Positions 5,718 to 6,478 of a DNA stretch of 6,478 nt are shown piece by piece. Source of the stretch: Acidimicrobiales bacterium. GTDB taxonomy: Bacteria > Actinomycetota > Acidimicrobiia > Acidimicrobiales > Poriferisodalaceae. The position numbers and the translations under genes were made by a program. The stretch covers positions 1-6,478 of the forward strand of contig JAGQSP010000507.1 in the NCBI GenBank assembly GCA_020439485.1, in the 5' to 3' direction. Position 1 is the stretch's first letter, and each line of letters opens with the position of its first letter. Under the pieces are notes generated by a model. That model was not told the DNA's origin and made no database searches. It worked only from the letters and a program-made list of their open reading frames with translations.

Positions 5718-6478
5718 ATGATCGAGCACCACCACCCGCATCGCGATGCCAGCATCGGCCGGCGGCGGTTCCTGGGTATCGGCGCGCTCGCCGCGCTGGC
5801 GGTCAGCACCGGATGCACCGAGCCGTTCGATGAGACCGAACCGTCCGACGAGACCGCGACCTTCGACGACGCAGAGCGCTTCGATGTCGTGGTCGTGGGT
5901 GCAGGCGTTGCAGGCCTTACCGCCGCCAGGGCATTGGCCGAAGAGGGCCTGGGCGTCGTGGTTCTGGAGGCCGACGCAATCGCCGGCGGCCGGGTGCGCA
6001 CCGACCGCAGCCTGGGAGTGTCCTTCGATCTGGGTGCCAGCTGGATTCACGGGACCGACGGCAACCCTGTCACCGACCTGGCCGATGCGGCCGGGGCGTC
6101 GGCCATCGAACTCGACTTCGAAGACATCGTCTTGTTCGACGCCCGGGGGCGCAAGGTGCCAGGCGAGCAGGTCGCATTCGCCGCAGCAAGGCTCGAAGAC
6201 CTCACCCGTGCAGTGGTCGACGACGCCGACAGCGGCGAGACCTTCGTCGAGGTTCTCGAGCGTCTCGAGCCGGCCTGGGCCGACGATCCCCTGCTGCGCT
6301 TCTTCGCCATCAACTACCTCGAGTTCGACACCGGAGATCTCGACCGCCTGTCGGGCGAACTGGCCGACGAGGGCGACGAGTTCGACGGTCCCGAGGTTGT
6401 GATGACCGACGGCTACGACCGCATCGTCGACCTGCTGGCCGCCGACTTGGACGTGCGGCTGAGAGTGCAGGTCGACCG
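5718..6478 (+). CDS. Exported flavin amine oxidase (FAD-dependent), 3' end cut by window edge
   Basis: The 253 visible codons are the N-terminal half of a flavin-containing amine oxidase of the monoamine/polyamine oxidase type, a family usually near 450 residues. It would oxidise an amine to an imine with FAD and release hydrogen peroxide. In order, one sees a twin-arginine signal (GRRRFLG at 14-20, then a hydrophobic stretch 21-32), C33 in a weak lipobox (STGC) and an acidic linker (DETEPSDET, 38-46). Next come the FAD dinucleotide fold (VVVVGAGVAGL, 57-67, with E84 after the second strand), the GGRVRT motif (90-95) and LGASWIHGTDGNP (105-117), typical of polyamine oxidases and LSD1-like proteins. 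Near the edge MTDGYDRIVDLLA fits the family's GY-x-x segment. The folded enzyme should act outside the membrane, perhaps lipid-anchored. The ATG at 5718 is chosen because it keeps the whole Tat signal. It is divergent from the catabolic operon, so shared function is only a possibility. The substrate is unknown. Confidence 0.9.
   Translation, partial: MIEHHHPHRDASIGRRRFLGIGALAALAVSTGCTEPFDETEPSDETATFDDAERFDVVVVGAGVAGLTAARALAEEGLGVVVLEADAIAGGRVRTDRSLGVSFDLGASWIHGTDGNPVTDLADAAGASAIELDFEDIVLFDARGRKVPGEQVAFAAARLEDLTRAVVDDADSGETFVEVLERLEPAWADDPLLRFFAINYLEFDTGDLDRLSGELADEGDEFDGPEVVMTDGYDRIVDLLAADLDVRLRVQVD

Noticed and set aside
5830..5858. Two near-identical GAyGAGACCG words in the amine oxidase linker
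   Set aside because: They encode the acidic linker repeat D-E-T; two short copies in a low-complexity stretch do not support a repeat feature.
5258..6050. Minus-strand frames 5258-6001 and 5703-6050 crossing the divergent spacer
   Set aside because: They overlap two well-supported genes on opposite strands and show no domain; calling them would also remove the promoter region.
5746..6402. Plus-strand open frame of 218 codons overlapping the amine oxidase
   Set aside because: It is out of frame with the FAD-binding motifs of the frame starting at 5718 and is rich in S/R/P/T, as expected of a shadow frame.

Overview
The window is GC-rich with a strong G/C bias at third codon positions, so every real gene throws long open frames on the opposite strand. 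Codon use, enzyme families and TAnnnT boxes placed just ahead of start codons without a Shine-Dalgarno suggest an actinobacterium. An environmental lineage such as Acidimicrobiia is my guess from general resemblance, not a demonstrated placement.

Six genes lie on the minus strand and are read from about 5640 down to 1, in this order: a fumarylacetoacetate hydrolase (FAH) family protein (4792-5640), a 2-keto-4-pentenoate hydratase-like protein (4016-4792), a D-2-hydroxyacid dehydrogenase (3008-4000), an ACMSD-type amidohydrolase (1827-2948), an isocitrate lyase/PEP mutase superfamily protein (945-1781) and a DUF1254/DUF1214 protein cut by the left edge (1-911). The gaps are -1, 15, 59, 45 and 33 nt, so a single operon is likely. 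A seventh gene runs the other way from 5718 off the right edge: an exported flavin amine oxidase with a Tat signal and a possible lipobox. The 77-nt divergent spacer carries one candidate promoter for each direction.

The operon looks catabolic. In meta-cleavage pathways such as homoprotocatechuate degradation, an FAH-fold decarboxylase/isomerase acts just before an FAH-fold hydratase. A pyruvate-forming aldolase then cleaves the product. The first two roles have counterparts here in the right order and with overlapping genes. No ring-cleavage dioxygenase or standard aldolase is visible; the PEP mutase superfamily protein could fill a C-C lyase role (inference). The amidohydrolase could be a decarboxylase or hydratase, and the dehydrogenase could interconvert a 2-oxoacid and a 2-hydroxyacid. 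The substrate cannot be read from the sequence.

I found no tRNA, rRNA, CRISPR array, insertion sequence, attachment site or convincing terminator. There is no gene-free stretch over 300 bases; the longest spacer is the 77-nt divergent region. I see no clearly new biological system. The points most worth a second look are the paired leaderless promoters and the unusual enzyme set.
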